From the NCBI RefSeq assembly GCF_001578105.1, contig NZ_CP014275.1, positions 1,178,001 to 1,242,000 of the forward strand: DNA of 64,000 nt, written 5' to 3'. Below the pieces are notes generated by a model, which saw nothing but the letters and a program-made list of their open reading frames with translations, searched no databases and had not been told where the DNA came from. Both the position numbers and the translations under genes were made by a program. The DNA comes from Martelella sp. AD-3. GTDB taxonomy: Bacteria > Pseudomonadota > Alphaproteobacteria > Rhizobiales > Rhizobiaceae. Positions 1-12,560 of the stretch are shown in pieces; position 1 is the stretch's first letter; each line of letters begins with the position of its first letter.

Positions 1-1029
1 AATACCACCATCGTGCGCTCCAATTATCTCTATGACGAGAGCATGGATATCTACGAGCATTCCCTGAAGCTCTGGGAAGGCCTCGCGCTCGATCTCAACT
101 ACAATGTCATGTATTCGCCGCGCGGCGTGATGATGCTGTCGCACAACGAGCATGACCGCCAGTCCTTCAAGCGTCACGTCCACGCCAACCGGCTCTACGG
201 CATCGACAATGAATGGCTGACGCCGGTCCAGGCGAAGGAATACTGCCCGCCGCTCGATATCGCGGCGACCGCGCGCTATCCGGTCAATGGCGCGGCCCTG
301 CAGCGGCGCGGCGGCACGGCGCGCCACGATGCGGTTGTCTGGGGGTATGGCCGCGCGGCCTCCGACCGGGGCGTGCATATCATCCAGAACTGCGAGGTGA
401 AGGGCATTCGTCGCGGGCCGGACGGGGCCGTTGCCGGGGTCGAAACCTCGAAGGGCTTTATCGGCGCGAAGAAGATCGGCGTTTCGGCTTCGGGCCACAA
501 TTCCGTGGTGATGGCGATGGCCGATGTCCGCCTGCCGCTCGAAAGCCAGCCGCTGCAGGCGCTCGTCTCCGAGCCGCTGAAGCCGATCTTTCCCTGCGTC
601 GTCATGTCGAATTCGGTGCATGCCTATATCTCGCAGTCCGACAAGGGTGAACTCGTCATCGGCGCGGGCACAGACCAGTATAATTCCTATTCCCAGACCG
701 GCGGCCTGCAGATCATCACTCACACGCTCGATGCCATCTGCGAGCTTTTCCCGATCTTCCGCCGGGTGAAGATGATGCGGCAATGGGGCGGGATCACCGA
801 CAACACGCCGGACCGCTCGCCGATCCAGAGCGTGACGCCGGTTCCGGGGCTCTTCGTCAATTGCGGCTGGGGCACGGGCGGTTTCAAGGCGACGCCGGGG
901 TCTGCCCACCTCTTCGCCCATCTGATCGCCAGGGGCGAGCCGCACAGGCTTGCCGCCGGGCTGACGCTTGACCGCTACCGCACCGGCCGCCTGATCGACG
1001 AGGCGGCGGCCGCCGCCGTCGCGCATTGA
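1..1029 (+). CDS. soxB: Sarcosine oxidase beta subunit, 5' end outside window
   Basis: Catalytic flavoprotein subunit of heterotetrameric sarcosine oxidase, which demethylates sarcosine to glycine with transfer of the one-carbon unit to tetrahydrofolate. The reading frame is open from base 1, so the gene starts upstream and 342 C-terminal residues are visible of a family length slightly above 400. The first residues read NTTIVRSNYL, a typical internal stretch of SoxB. The segment RRGGTARHDAV is conserved in the family; its histidine is the likely covalent FMN attachment site (inferred from the Stenotrophomonas enzyme). The C-terminal part carries the GWGTGGFKATPGS stretch typical of DAO-fold oxidases. 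It is followed after 8 bases by a hydrolase gene and then soxD, soxA and soxG on the same strand, which supports the call. Confidence 0.95.
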   Translation, partial: NTTIVRSNYLYDESMDIYEHSLKLWEGLALDLNYNVMYSPRGVMMLSHNEHDRQSFKRHVHANRLYGIDNEWLTPVQAKEYCPPLDIAATARYPVNGAALQRRGGTARHDAVVWGYGRAASDRGVHIIQNCEVKGIRRGPDGAVAGVETSKGFIGAKKIGVSASGHNSVVMAMADVRLPLESQPLQALVSEPLKPIFPCVVMSNSVHAYISQSDKGELVIGAGTDQYNSYSQTGGLQIITHTLDAICELFPIFRRVKMMRQWGGITDNTPDRSPIQSVTPVPGLFVNCGWGTGGFKATPGSAHLFAHLIARGEPHRLAAGLTLDRYRTGRLIDEAAAAAVAH

Positions 1030-1037
1030 GGCCCGCC

Positions 1038-1874
1038 ATGCTCTGGACCGTCAGCAACAAGACAGAAACGAGTGCAGGCACGGTTGCCTGGGGTTCGTCC
1101 GGCGAGGGGCCGCCGCTGGTGCTGGCCCATGGCTGGCCGTGGTCGTCCTTTTCCTGGCACCGGATGATCCTGCCGCTCTCAAAAGCCTATACCTGCTATT
1201 GGTACGACATGCCGGGGTTTGGCCGCTCGGCCAAGGATCCCGGACAGGCGACCGGTCTCGATGTGCAGGGGCTTGTCTTCAGGGAGATGGTGGAATTCTG
1301 GGAGCTCGACCGGCCGAGCGTCTTTGCCCATGATTTCGGCGGCGCGGTGACGCTTAGGGCCAATCTCCTGCATGATGTCGCCTTTGCCGATCTTCTGTTG
1401 ATGAACGTCGTGGCTGTCAGCCCCTGGGGATCTGAATTTTTTGAACATGTCAGCCGTCATATCGATGCCTTCACGCCGCTGCCGCCGCATATCCATTCGG
1501 CCATTGTCGCCGCCTATATCCGCAGCGCGCTGGTGAGCGAGCTGGACGAGCACGAGCTGCATGAACTCGCCTCGCCCTGGCTGACGCCCGAGGGGCAGGC
1601 GAGCTTCTACAGGCAGTTCGCCCAGGCAGACGAGCGTTTCACCGACGAATTTGCCGACAGGCTGAAGACGATCGACTGTCCGGTCACCGTGATCTGGGGC
1701 GAGAAGGACCCGTGGATCCCGATCTCGCGCGGCCACCAGCTTGCCGGCGCCATCGGCGTCCAGCTTCATGCGCTTGAAGGCGTCGGCCATATGCCGCAGC
1801 TGGAGGCGCCGCGTCCGCTGCTCGACATGATCCTCTCCTTGCCTGAAGCCCTGCCCGAACTGGAAGGGAACTAG
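1038..1874 (+). CDS. Alpha/beta hydrolase with Asp nucleophile, inside the sox operon
   Basis: A 278-residue alpha/beta-hydrolase-fold enzyme. The oxyanion motif HGWP is at residues 31-34. The nucleophile elbow HDFGGA has Asp99 rather than Ser, as in epoxide hydrolases and haloalkane or haloacetate dehalogenases. The acid is probably Asp224 (GEKDPW) and the base His251 (GVGHMPQ). A TTG 12 bases upstream could also start the frame, but ATG 1038 follows a GAGG stretch and the protein then begins like its relatives. It sits between soxB and soxD, with 8 bases before it and 3 bases after it, so it is surely co-transcribed with sarcosine oxidase. The substrate is unknown; the position suggests a compound feeding sarcosine or one-carbon metabolism, which is inference. 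Confidence 0.85.
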   Translation: MLWTVSNKTETSAGTVAWGSSGEGPPLVLAHGWPWSSFSWHRMILPLSKAYTCYWYDMPGFGRSAKDPGQATGLDVQGLVFREMVEFWELDRPSVFAHDFGGAVTLRANLLHDVAFADLLLMNVVAVSPWGSEFFEHVSRHIDAFTPLPPHIHSAIVAAYIRSALVSELDEHELHELASPWLTPEGQASFYRQFAQADERFTDEFADRLKTIDCPVTVIWGEKDPWIPISRGHQLAGAIGVQLHALEGVGHMPQLEAPRPLLDMILSLPEALPELEGN

Positions 1875-1877
1875 AAC

Positions 1878-2180
1878 ATGCTGCTGATCCACTGTCCCTA
1901 TTGCGGCGAAGCGCGAAGCGAGCTGGAATTTGCCGCCGCCGGCGAAGCCCATATCGCCCGGCCGGAGAATATCGCGGAGATTTCCGACGAGGCGTTTGCG
2001 GACTATTTTTTCATGCGCGCCAATCCCAAGGGCATTCACTACGAGCGCTGGCGCCATGTCCATGGCTGCGGCCGCTTCTTCAACGCCGTGCGCGACACCG
2101 TGTCCGACCGGTTCCTGAAGACCTACAGGACCGGCGAACCGAAACCCGAGCGCGCGGATTTTGAGGGAGAAGGCCGATGA
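1878..2180 (+). CDS. soxD: Sarcosine oxidase delta subunit
   Basis: Small zinc-binding subunit (100 residues) of heterotetrameric sarcosine oxidase. The zinc ligands known in this family are visible: Cys6 and Cys9 in HCPYCG, and His60 and Cys64 in RWRHVHGCG. The subunit is structural and packs against the alpha subunit. Its stop codon overlaps the soxA start (ATGA), which implies translational coupling. The start ATG lies 3 bases after the hydrolase stop. Confidence 0.96.
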   Translation: MLLIHCPYCGEARSELEFAAAGEAHIARPENIAEISDEAFADYFFMRANPKGIHYERWRHVHGCGRFFNAVRDTVSDRFLKTYRTGEPKPERADFEGEGR

Positions 2181-5134
2181 GCGGCGCATTGCGCATTGCC
2201 GGCAAGGGACGGCTCACGCCAGCCAGGACCATCCGCTTTTCCTTCGACGGCAAGTCATATACGGCCCTTGAGGGAGACACGCTCGCCTCCGCGCTGCTGG
2301 CCAACGGCGTGCATCTGGTCGGCCGCTCCTACAAATATCACCGCCCGCGCGGCTTCCTGACGGCCGGTTCGGAGGAGCCGAACGCGCTTTTCGACATTGC
2401 CCGCGACAGCGCCAGACGTCAGCCGAATGTGCGCGGCACGGTGCAGGAGGTTTTCGATGGCATGAAGGCGTCCTCGCAAAACCGCTGGCCGTCGCTCTCC
2501 TTCGATGCCGGCGCGGTGAATGATTTCCTCTCGCCCTTCTTCATCGCCGGCTTCTACTACAAGACCTTCATGTGGCCGCGCATTGCCTGGCACAGGCTTT
2601 ATGAGCCTTTGATCCGCAGGGCCGCGGGACTCGGCGAAGCGCCAACCGAGGACGATCCGGACACCTATGCCTGCCGCTATATCCACTGCGATGTGCTGGT
2701 GGTCGGCGCGGGACTTGCCGGGCTGACGGCAGCCCTTTCCGCAGCCAGGGCCGGCAAGGACGTGATCCTTTGCGACGAAAAGCCGGAGCCGGGCGGTGCG
2801 CTCCAATATGAAAGCGGCACGACCGTCGACGGCAAGCAGGGGTACGAATGGGCGCTGGCTGCCGTGGAGGAACTGAAGGGGATGGACAATGTCCGCGTCC
2901 TGCCGCGCACGACTGCCTTCGGCTACTACAACCACAATTTCGTCGCGCTCGGCGAACGGCTCACCGATCACCTGCCGAATGCCAGGGCCAACGGCCCGCG
3001 CGAGCGGCTGTGGCAGGTGCGCGCGGGCGAGGTTATCCTCGCCACCGGCGCGATCGAACGTCCGATGGTCTTCCCGCAGAACGACCGGCCCGGCATCATG
3101 CTGGCCTCCGCCGCACGGTCCTATCTCAATCATTATGGCGTTGCCGTGGGCAGGCGCATCGGCGTCTTCTGCGCCCATGATTCGGCCTATGAGGCGGCCT
3201 TCGACCTGAAGAGGGCCGGTGTCGATGTCTCTGTCATCGTCGACAGCCGGATGGAGGCAGGCGCAGGACTTGAGGAAGAGGCAAGGGCGCTTGGCATCAA
3301 GATTCTTGCCAACAACACCGTTGTTGGAACGAAGGGGCGGCTCCGTGTCTCCTCCATGAAGGTGAAGGACAAGGACAGCGGCAAGTCGCGCAGCTTCGAT
3401 ATCGATGCGCTGATCACCTCCGCCGGCTGGACGCCCTCCGTCCATCTTTTCTCGCAATCGCGCGGCAAACTGGTCTTCGATGCGGACGAGCAGCGTTTCG
3501 TGCCCGGCACGCACGCGCAGAATTCGGTTTGCGTCGGCGCCTGCAACGGCACGGACGCGATCCACGCCGTCATCGGCGAGGCGGCCGCGGCCGGCGGCGG
3601 CATCGCCGATATAGCGGCCGAAAACGCCCGTCCGTGGACCGGCGGCATGCTGGGCGAAGACGAGAGCGCCGACAGCCATGCCCGCGCCTTCATCGACTAT
3701 CAGCACGATGTCTGCGCCAAGGATATCCGCCAGGCCGTGCACGAGGGCATGGCCTCGATCGAGCACATCAAGCGGTTTACCACCAACGGTATGGCCTCCG
3801 ACCAGGGCAAGCTTTCCAACATGCACGGTCTCGCCATCGCCGCCGAAATGCTGGACCGGCCGATCCCGCAGGTGGGGCTCACCACCTTCCGGCAGCCCTT
3901 CACGCCCGTCACCTTCGGCACGCTGATCGGTCATTCGCGGGGGGCTCTTTTCGATCCGGCCCGCAAGACGCCGATCCATGAATGGGCGGAAGGCGAGGGC
4001 GCGGCCTTCGAGGATGTCGGCAACTGGAAGCGCGCCTGGTATTTTCCGCGCCCCGGCGAAACCAAGCATGATGCGGTCAACCGCGAATGCCGGACGGTGC
4101 GCGAGGCGGCCGGCGTCTTCGATGCCTCGACGCTCGGTAAGATCGAGGTGGTCGGCCCGGATGCCGAGGCCTTCATGAACCTGATGTATTCCAACGCCTG
4201 GTCGACGCTGAAGCCCGGCAAATGCCGCTATGGACTGATGCTGCGCGAGGACGGTTACATCTATGACGACGGCGTGGTCGGCAGGCTTTCAGTGGACCGC
4301 TTCCATGTGACGACCACGACCGGCGGCGCGCCGCGCGTTCTCAACCTGATGGAAGATTATCTGCAGACCGAGTTTCCGCATCTGAACGTCTGGTTGACCT
4401 CGACCACCGAGCAATGGGCCGTGATCGCGGTGCAGGGGCCGAAAGCGCGCGAGATCATCGAACCCTTTGTCGAGGGCGTCGATATCTCGGCGGACGCCTT
4501 CCCGCATATGAGCCTTGCCGAATGCACGGTCTGCGGCGTGCCGGCGCGGCTTTTCCGGGTGTCTTTCACCGGCGAGCTTGGCTTCGAGATCAACGTGCCG
4601 GCCGACTACGGTCTTTCCGTCTGGAAGACCGTTTTCGAGCGTGCCGAGCGCTTCGGGGCCTGCGCCTATGGTACCGAGACCATGCATGTGTTGCGCGCGG
4701 AAAAGGGCTATATCGTCGTCGGTCAGGATACCGATGGCACGGTAACGCCGTTCGATGCCGGCATGGGCTGGGCGGTGTCGAAGAAGAAGAGCGATTTCGT
4801 CGGCATACGCGGGCTCAAGCGCCCGGATCTCGTCGCCGAGGATCGCAAGCAGCTTGTCGGCCTGATGGTCAAGAACAATCCGCGGCTGGTGCTGGAGGAG
4901 GGCGCGCAGATCGTTGCCGATCCGAATGCGGCCAAACCGGTGCCCATGCTCGGTCATGTGACGTCGGCCTACTGGTCGGAGGCATTGCAGAGCGGCATTG
5001 CCATGGCGGTGGTCAAGAACGGTCACGCGCTCAAGGGCCAGACGCTCTACGTGCCGATGCCGAACCGCAATATCGCCGTCGAGGTGGTCGACACCGTATT
5101 TTATGACAAGGAAGGAGCGCGCATCCATGGCTGA
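2177..5134 (+). CDS. soxA: Sarcosine oxidase alpha subunit
   Basis: Large subunit (985 residues) that binds NAD and tetrahydrofolate. Domains in order: an N-terminal ferredoxin-like fold (about 1-100) of the Fer2_4 type; a Rossmann dinucleotide domain starting near residue 170 with VVGAGLAGL; and a C-terminal aminomethyltransferase (GcvT-like) folate domain from about residue 600, with the FTGELGFEI and EKGYIVVGQDTDG signatures. The C-terminal domain moves the methyl carbon onto tetrahydrofolate as 5,10-methylene-THF. The start overlaps the soxD stop by 4 bases and the end overlaps soxG by 8 bases. The length matches the family. Confidence 0.97.
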   Translation: MSGALRIAGKGRLTPARTIRFSFDGKSYTALEGDTLASALLANGVHLVGRSYKYHRPRGFLTAGSEEPNALFDIARDSARRQPNVRGTVQEVFDGMKASSQNRWPSLSFDAGAVNDFLSPFFIAGFYYKTFMWPRIAWHRLYEPLIRRAAGLGEAPTEDDPDTYACRYIHCDVLVVGAGLAGLTAALSAARAGKDVILCDEKPEPGGALQYESGTTVDGKQGYEWALAAVEELKGMDNVRVLPRTTAFGYYNHNFVALGERLTDHLPNARANGPRERLWQVRAGEVILATGAIERPMVFPQNDRPGIMLASAARSYLNHYGVAVGRRIGVFCAHDSAYEAAFDLKRAGVDVSVIVDSRMEAGAGLEEEARALGIKILANNTVVGTKGRLRVSSMKVKDKDSGKSRSFDIDALITSAGWTPSVHLFSQSRGKLVFDADEQRFVPGTHAQNSVCVGACNGTDAIHAVIGEAAAAGGGIADIAAENARPWTGGMLGEDESADSHARAFIDYQHDVCAKDIRQAVHEGMASIEHIKRFTTNGMASDQGKLSNMHGLAIAAEMLDRPIPQVGLTTFRQPFTPVTFGTLIGHSRGALFDPARKTPIHEWAEGEGAAFEDVGNWKRAWYFPRPGETKHDAVNRECRTVREAAGVFDASTLGKIEVVGPDAEAFMNLMYSNAWSTLKPGKCRYGLMLREDGYIYDDGVVGRLSVDRFHVTTTTGGAPRVLNLMEDYLQTEFPHLNVWLTSTTEQWAVIAVQGPKAREIIEPFVEGVDISADAFPHMSLAECTVCGVPARLFRVSFTGELGFEINVPADYGLSVWKTVFERAERFGACAYGTETMHVLRAEKGYIVVGQDTDGTVTPFDAGMGWAVSKKKSDFVGIRGLKRPDLVAEDRKQLVGLMVKNNPRLVLEEGAQIVADPNAAKPVPMLGHVTSAYWSEALQSGIAMAVVKNGHALKGQTLYVPMPNRNIAVEVVDTVFYDKEGARIHG

Positions 5135-5681
5135 GGAACGTGTTGCGACACGCGCATTTCCGCTTGCCGGCGCCTATGGCGGCTCGGACCTTGCCCGCCT
5201 CGTGGTCGCCGCCGATGCCACGCGGCTTTCGCTCAGGGCCGGGGAGACTGCGCTCGGCGCGCTTTCCGGCGCCCTCGAGATCGACCTGCCGCGCGCGCCG
5301 CTGTCATCGGCCATGAAGGACGGCCGCTATGCCTTCTGGCTGGGGCCGGATGAATGGCTGGTGATCAACGAATATGGCGACGACCTGATGTCGCGGCTGC
5401 AGGGGATCGAGACGCCGTTCTCCGCCGTTGACGTCTCCCACCGCAACGTCGCGGTGATGGTCGACGGGCCGGGGGCTGCGGCAGCGATCAACGCCGCCTG
5501 CCCGCAGGACCTGAGGCTTGCCAGCTTTCCGGTCGGCAAGGTGGTGCGCACCGTTCTCGGCAAGGCGGAGATCGTTCTGTTCCGCAAGGAGGAGAACACC
5601 TTCCGCGTGGAATGCTGGCGCTCCTTCGCGCCTTACGTCTTCGGCCTGCTCGATCAGGGCGCGAAGGACGCGGCCCGGTGA
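5127..5681 (+). CDS. soxG: Sarcosine oxidase gamma subunit
   Basis: 184-residue gamma subunit of heterotetrameric sarcosine oxidase, a GcvT-like accessory subunit that completes the soxB-D-A-G set. The start at 5127 (MAEERVATR) follows the ribosome-binding sequence AAGGAAGGAG inside the 3' end of soxA, so the two genes overlap by 8 bases; longer readings would run far into soxA. Conserved features include WLGPDEWLV near residue 72 and VDVSHRN near residue 102. It is the last gene of the operon and ends only 6 bases from the stop of the convergent MaoC-like gene. Confidence 0.93.
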   Translation: MAEERVATRAFPLAGAYGGSDLARLVVAADATRLSLRAGETALGALSGALEIDLPRAPLSSAMKDGRYAFWLGPDEWLVINEYGDDLMSRLQGIETPFSAVDVSHRNVAVMVDGPGAAAAINAACPQDLRLASFPVGKVVRTVLGKAEIVLFRKEENTFRVECWRSFAPYVFGLLDQGAKDAAR

Positions 5682-5687
5682 GGCCGG

Positions 5688-6176
5688 TCAGGCCGTTTCC
5701 GGGCGATCTTCGGCGGCAAACTGGACAAGCGTGATCCAGTCGGCGGTCAGCGCCGGCTTCCGTTCGCCTTCGATTTCGACGCTCACGGTGTAATTGATCG
5801 CCAGCAGTTCGGCCCCGCGAAAGCGTGCGTCCCTGAGCGTGAAGCGGCCGCGCACGCGCGCGCCGCTTTTGACAGGGGTCATGAACCGCACCTTGTCGAA
5901 GCCGAAATTGATGCCCATGGTCTGTTCGCGCACCTTCGGCACGCAATCATAATTCATCGCCGAAAGCAGCGAGAGCGTCAGGAAACCATGGGCGATCGTA
6001 CCGCCGAAAGCCGTTTCGGCTCGGGCGCGTTCCGGATCGGTATGGATGAACTGATGGTCGAGCGTGGCGTCGGCGAAGGTGTCGATCATCGTCTGGTCGA
6101 CGGTGAACCAGCGCGACAGACCGACCTCATGGCCGATATAGTCCTTCACTTCAGAGAGCGAAATGTCATTGGCCAT
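5688..6176 (-). CDS. MaoC-like (R)-specific enoyl-CoA hydratase family protein
   Basis: A 162-residue single hot-dog-fold protein of the MaoC dehydratase family. The catalytic signature is visible as DATLDHQFIHTD (Asp40, His45) followed by FGGTIAHGFLTLSLL, as in PhaJ and NodN-like proteins. These enzymes hydrate trans-2-enoyl-CoA to (R)-3-hydroxyacyl-CoA. The start at 6176 is preceded by AAGAAG; an upstream reading would run back into glgX. It begins 39 bases after glgX on the same strand, so it may be the last gene of the glycogen transcript. A role in polyhydroxybutyrate or fatty-acid metabolism is plausible but not shown here. Confidence 0.88.
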   Translation of the reverse strand: MANDISLSEVKDYIGHEVGLSRWFTVDQTMIDTFADATLDHQFIHTDPERARAETAFGGTIAHGFLTLSLLSAMNYDCVPKVREQTMGINFGFDKVRFMTPVKSGARVRGRFTLRDARFRGAELLAINYTVSVEIEGERKPALTADWITLVQFAAEDRPETA

Positions 6177-6214
6177 GGTCTTCTTTCGGCTGCGCACGGT
6201 TCTTGTTGGTTGGC

Positions 6215-8191
6215 CTATCCGGCCTCGGAGAGCATTTCCGCATAAAACGATACCGAACGGGGCGCAAGCGCGATCTCGACGATGCCGCGTTTCCGGTCGG
6301 CGAGGCTGTGCCACCCGTGGGCGTCGCGCTCCGGCAGGCGGAAGGCCATTTCCCCGTGGCTGCGATTGATCAGGATGGCAAGACGCGTCGGACTTCCGCT
6401 GGCGCGCTCCGTGGTCGAGAGCACGACGCTCAGGCTGTCGCATTCCGCCGCCTCCCAGTCCTCGACGGACATGCTATCGCCGTCCGGACGCAGCCAGGTC
6501 ACCTCGTCCTCGGTGAAGAACCCGGTTTCGGAGAAGACCGAGAACTGCCTGCGCAGGGCGGCCAGCTCCCCGGTATAGGCGATCAGCTCGTCATCCATGG
6601 CGTGCCAGTCGATCCAGGTGGTCTCGTTGTCCTGGCAATAGGCATTGTTGTTGCCGTACTGGGTCATGCCGCCCTCGTCTCCGGCTTTGAGCATGATCGC
6701 GCCGCGGCTGGCAAACAGGGTGGCAAGCAGCGCCTTGATGTCCTGCCGGCGGCGCGACAGCACCACGCCATTGTCGGTTTCGCCCTCGATGCCGTTGTTC
6801 CACGAGAAGTTTTCGTCGTGGCCATCGCGGTTGCTCTCGCCGTTGGGCCCGTTGTGCTTGTGCACATAGGCGGTCACGTCGTGCAGCGAAAACCCGTCAT
6901 GGGCGGCGATGAAATTGACCGAGCGGGTCACATGCTGGTCGCGCACGGAGAAGATGTGCGAGGAACCCGACAGGGCGTCCGCGAGCAGGCCGGTCATGTT
7001 CGGATCGCCGCGCCAGAACCGGCGCATGTCGTCGCGCGCCCGGTCGTTCCATTCCAGGAAGGGGGCGGGGAAATGGCCAAGCTGGTAGCCGCCGGGACCG
7101 ATATCCCAGGGTTCGGCGATCATGGTTCTGCCCTTCAGCGCCGGGTCCGAGAGAATGGCATCCAGCGTTTCGGCATGGGTATCGAAGCCTTGCCGGGTGC
7201 GCCCGAGGATGGGCGCGAGATCGAAGCGGAAGCCGTCAATGCCCGCCTGGGTGACGAAAAAGCGCAGGCTGTCGATGATATAGCGGCGCACCATCGGGTG
7301 GTCGCAGGCGATCGTGTTGCCGCAGCCGGTGTCGTTGATGAACACCGAAGGGTCGTCTTCGGCCAGCCGGTAATAGGTCGCGTTGTCCAGACCGCGGAAG
7401 CTCAGCGTGCCGCCGAACTGGTCGCTTTCGCCGCTGTGGTTGAAGACGAGATCGAGGATCACGGCGATGCCGGCCTTGTGCAGGGCTGCAACCGCCTCGC
7501 GCAATTCGGCGATTCCGCCCGGGCAGAGCCGCGGGTCAGGCGCCATGAAGGTCACCGGATTGTAGCCCCAGGCATTGGTAAGTCCGAGATCCCTGAGATG
7601 GCGCTCGTCGATCCACGCCGTCACCGGCATGAGTTCGATCGCGTCAGCCCCGATCTTCTGCAGATGCTCCACCACGGCGGGATGTCCGAGGGCCGCGACT
7701 GTGCCGCGAATGCTTTCGGGCACGTGCGGATTGAGCTTCGTCAGCGATTTTACCCCGGCCTCGTAGATGAAGGCCCCATCCGGCAGGTCGATATGGCCGG
7801 GTTCGTCGCCCAGATCGGGAACCACCACGCTTTTCGGCACGATGTCGGCCGTCTCGACGCCATATTGTCCGAGCCTGGGATCATAGCGGTAGGGCGCGTC
7901 GATTTCGCGCGCGTACGGGTCCACCAGAAGCTTCGAGGAATCGAACCAGTGTCCGGCCATCGGATCGTACCGTCCGAAGGCGCGATAGCCGTAGCGCTGG
8001 CCGGGTTTCAGCCCGTCGACGAGCAGGCGGAACATATTGCCACGCTCGTGCGACATCGGAAGATGCGCGGTCTCCGTGCCGTCCGGGGTAAACAGGCAGA
8101 GTTCCATACCTGCCGCATTCTCCGAATAGACGGAAAATTCGACGCCCCGGTCGAGAACCCTCACGCCGGGTCTTGCTTCATGGTCACGCAT
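6215..8191 (-). CDS. glgX: Glycogen debranching enzyme
   Basis: 658-residue GH13 isoamylase-type enzyme that cleaves alpha-1,6 branch linkages in glycogen after phosphorylase has shortened the outer chains. An N-terminal CBM48-like domain (about 15-130) precedes the TIM barrel. The GH13 conserved regions are visible: DLVFNHSGES near 248-256, GFRFDLAPIL with the nucleophile Asp324, the acid Glu360 in MIAEPWD, and AAHDGFS. The start lies 7 bases after the pgm stop, in the same operon as glgP, glgB, glgC and glgA. The length fits GlgX. Confidence 0.95.
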   Translation of the reverse strand: MRDHEARPGVRVLDRGVEFSVYSENAAGMELCLFTPDGTETAHLPMSHERGNMFRLLVDGLKPGQRYGYRAFGRYDPMAGHWFDSSKLLVDPYAREIDAPYRYDPRLGQYGVETADIVPKSVVVPDLGDEPGHIDLPDGAFIYEAGVKSLTKLNPHVPESIRGTVAALGHPAVVEHLQKIGADAIELMPVTAWIDERHLRDLGLTNAWGYNPVTFMAPDPRLCPGGIAELREAVAALHKAGIAVILDLVFNHSGESDQFGGTLSFRGLDNATYYRLAEDDPSVFINDTGCGNTIACDHPMVRRYIIDSLRFFVTQAGIDGFRFDLAPILGRTRQGFDTHAETLDAILSDPALKGRTMIAEPWDIGPGGYQLGHFPAPFLEWNDRARDDMRRFWRGDPNMTGLLADALSGSSHIFSVRDQHVTRSVNFIAAHDGFSLHDVTAYVHKHNGPNGESNRDGHDENFSWNNGIEGETDNGVVLSRRRQDIKALLATLFASRGAIMLKAGDEGGMTQYGNNNAYCQDNETTWIDWHAMDDELIAYTGELAALRRQFSVFSETGFFTEDEVTWLRPDGDSMSVEDWEAAECDSLSVVLSTTERASGSPTRLAILINRSHGEMAFRLPERDAHGWHSLADRKRGIVEIALAPRSVSFYAEMLSEAG

Positions 8192-8198
8192 CGGTATC

Positions 8199-11277
<3,079 letters not shown>

Positions 11278-11280
11278 GTC

Positions 11281-12543
11281 TTAGTTATCCAATCTGTCGA
11301 TCATCGACTGTGTAATCAGGCAAATGCCGCTTTCGGAGCGACGGAAACGGCGGGCATCCACGTCCGGGTCCTCGCCGACGACGAGGCCTTCGGGAATGTG
11401 GACGCCGTGGTCGATCACCACGTTCTTCAGCCGCGCGTGCCGTCCGATATGGACATGGGGGAGAATGACGGCGCCTTCGAGGCGCGAATAGGAATTGGCG
11501 CGCACGCCGGTGAAAAGCAGGCTCTTGTAAAGCTGCGAACCGGAGATGATGCAGTCGCCCGATACCACCGAGGAAATGGCCGAACCGCGGCGGTTCTCGT
11601 CGTCATGAACGAATTTCGCCGGCGGCGTGACCTCCGAATAGGACCAGACAGGCCAGGACTTGTCGTATATGTCGAGTTCCGGAACCACGGCCGTCAGGTC
11701 GATATTGGCCTGCCAATAGGCATCGATCGTGCCGACATCGCGCCAATAGGCTTCCTTTTCATAGCTCGAGCGCACGCAACTCTTGGAGAAGCGGTGCGCC
11801 ATCGCCTTGCCGTTTTTCACGATGTAGGGGACGATATCCTTGCCGAAGTCGCGGCTGGAGGTCGGATCGGCTGCATCGCGGTAGAGGCATTCGAACAGGA
11901 ACTTGGTGTTGAAGACATAGATGCCCATGGAGGCAAGCGCCATCTTCTCGTTGCCGGGAATGCCCGGCGGATTGGCCGGCTTTTCGACGAAATCGACAAT
12001 CCGGTCGGTGGCGTCCACATGCATCACGCCGAAGCCCTTGGCCTCTTCCACCGGGACTTCCAGGCAGCCGATGGTGATATCGGCGCCTTCGTTGACGTGC
12101 TGCTGAAGCATCGCCTCATAGTCCATCTTGTAGATGTGGTCGCCGGCCAGGATGATCATGTATTCCGGGCCATAGGAATCGATGATGTCGATATTCTGGT
12201 AGACCGCGTCGGCCGTGCCCTCGTACCACTGCGTTTCCGAGACGCGCTGGGAGGCGGGAAGCACGTCGAAACTCTCGTTTCGTTCAGGCCGGAAGAAGTT
12301 CCACCCCTGATGCAGGTGTCGGATCAGCGAGTGCGCCTTGTACTGCGTGGCGACGCCGATGCGCCGGATGCCGGAATTGAGCGCGTTCGACAGAGCGAAG
12401 TCGATGATGCGGGTCTTGCCGCCGAAATAGACCGCGGGCTTTGCACGCGTGTCGGTCAGTTCCTTCAATCGGCTGCCGCGACCGCCGGCCAGAACATAGG
12501 CCATGGCGTCACGGGCCAGGGGGTATCCAGTGCGCGTATTCAT
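11281..12543 (-). CDS. glgC: Glucose-1-phosphate adenylyltransferase
   Basis: Makes ADP-glucose from glucose-1-phosphate and ATP, the committed and allosterically controlled step of glycogen synthesis. The protein has 420 residues from the chosen start (MNTRTGY), which is preceded by the strong ribosome-binding sequence GAGGGAGGGAAG; an in-frame ATG 21 bases upstream (12564) overlaps the glgB stop and lacks such a site. The nucleotide-binding motif [14 protein letters not shown] is near the N terminus, [10 protein letters not shown] marks the sugar-phosphate site, and the C-terminal beta-helix regulatory domain is intact. The sequence closely resembles Agrobacterium GlgC from memory. Confidence 0.97.
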   Translation of the reverse strand: MNTRTGYPLARDAMAYVLAGGRGSRLKELTDTRAKPAVYFGGKTRIIDFALSNALNSGIRRIGVATQYKAHSLIRHLHQGWNFFRPERNESFDVLPASQRVSETQWYEGTADAVYQNIDIIDSYGPEYMIILAGDHIYKMDYEAMLQQHVNEGADITIGCLEVPVEEAKGFGVMHVDATDRIVDFVEKPANPPGIPGNEKMALASMGIYVFNTKFLFECLYRDAADPTSSRDFGKDIVPYIVKNGKAMAHRFSKSCVRSSYEKEAYWRDVGTIDAYWQANIDLTAVVPELDIYDKSWPVWSYSEVTPPAKFVHDDENRRGSAISSVVSGDCIISGSQLYKSLLFTGVRANSYSRLEGAVILPHVHIGRHARLKNVVIDHGVHIPEGLVVGEDPDVDARRFRRSESGICLITQSMIDRLDN

Positions 12544-12560
12544 CCTTCCCTCCCTCTCAC

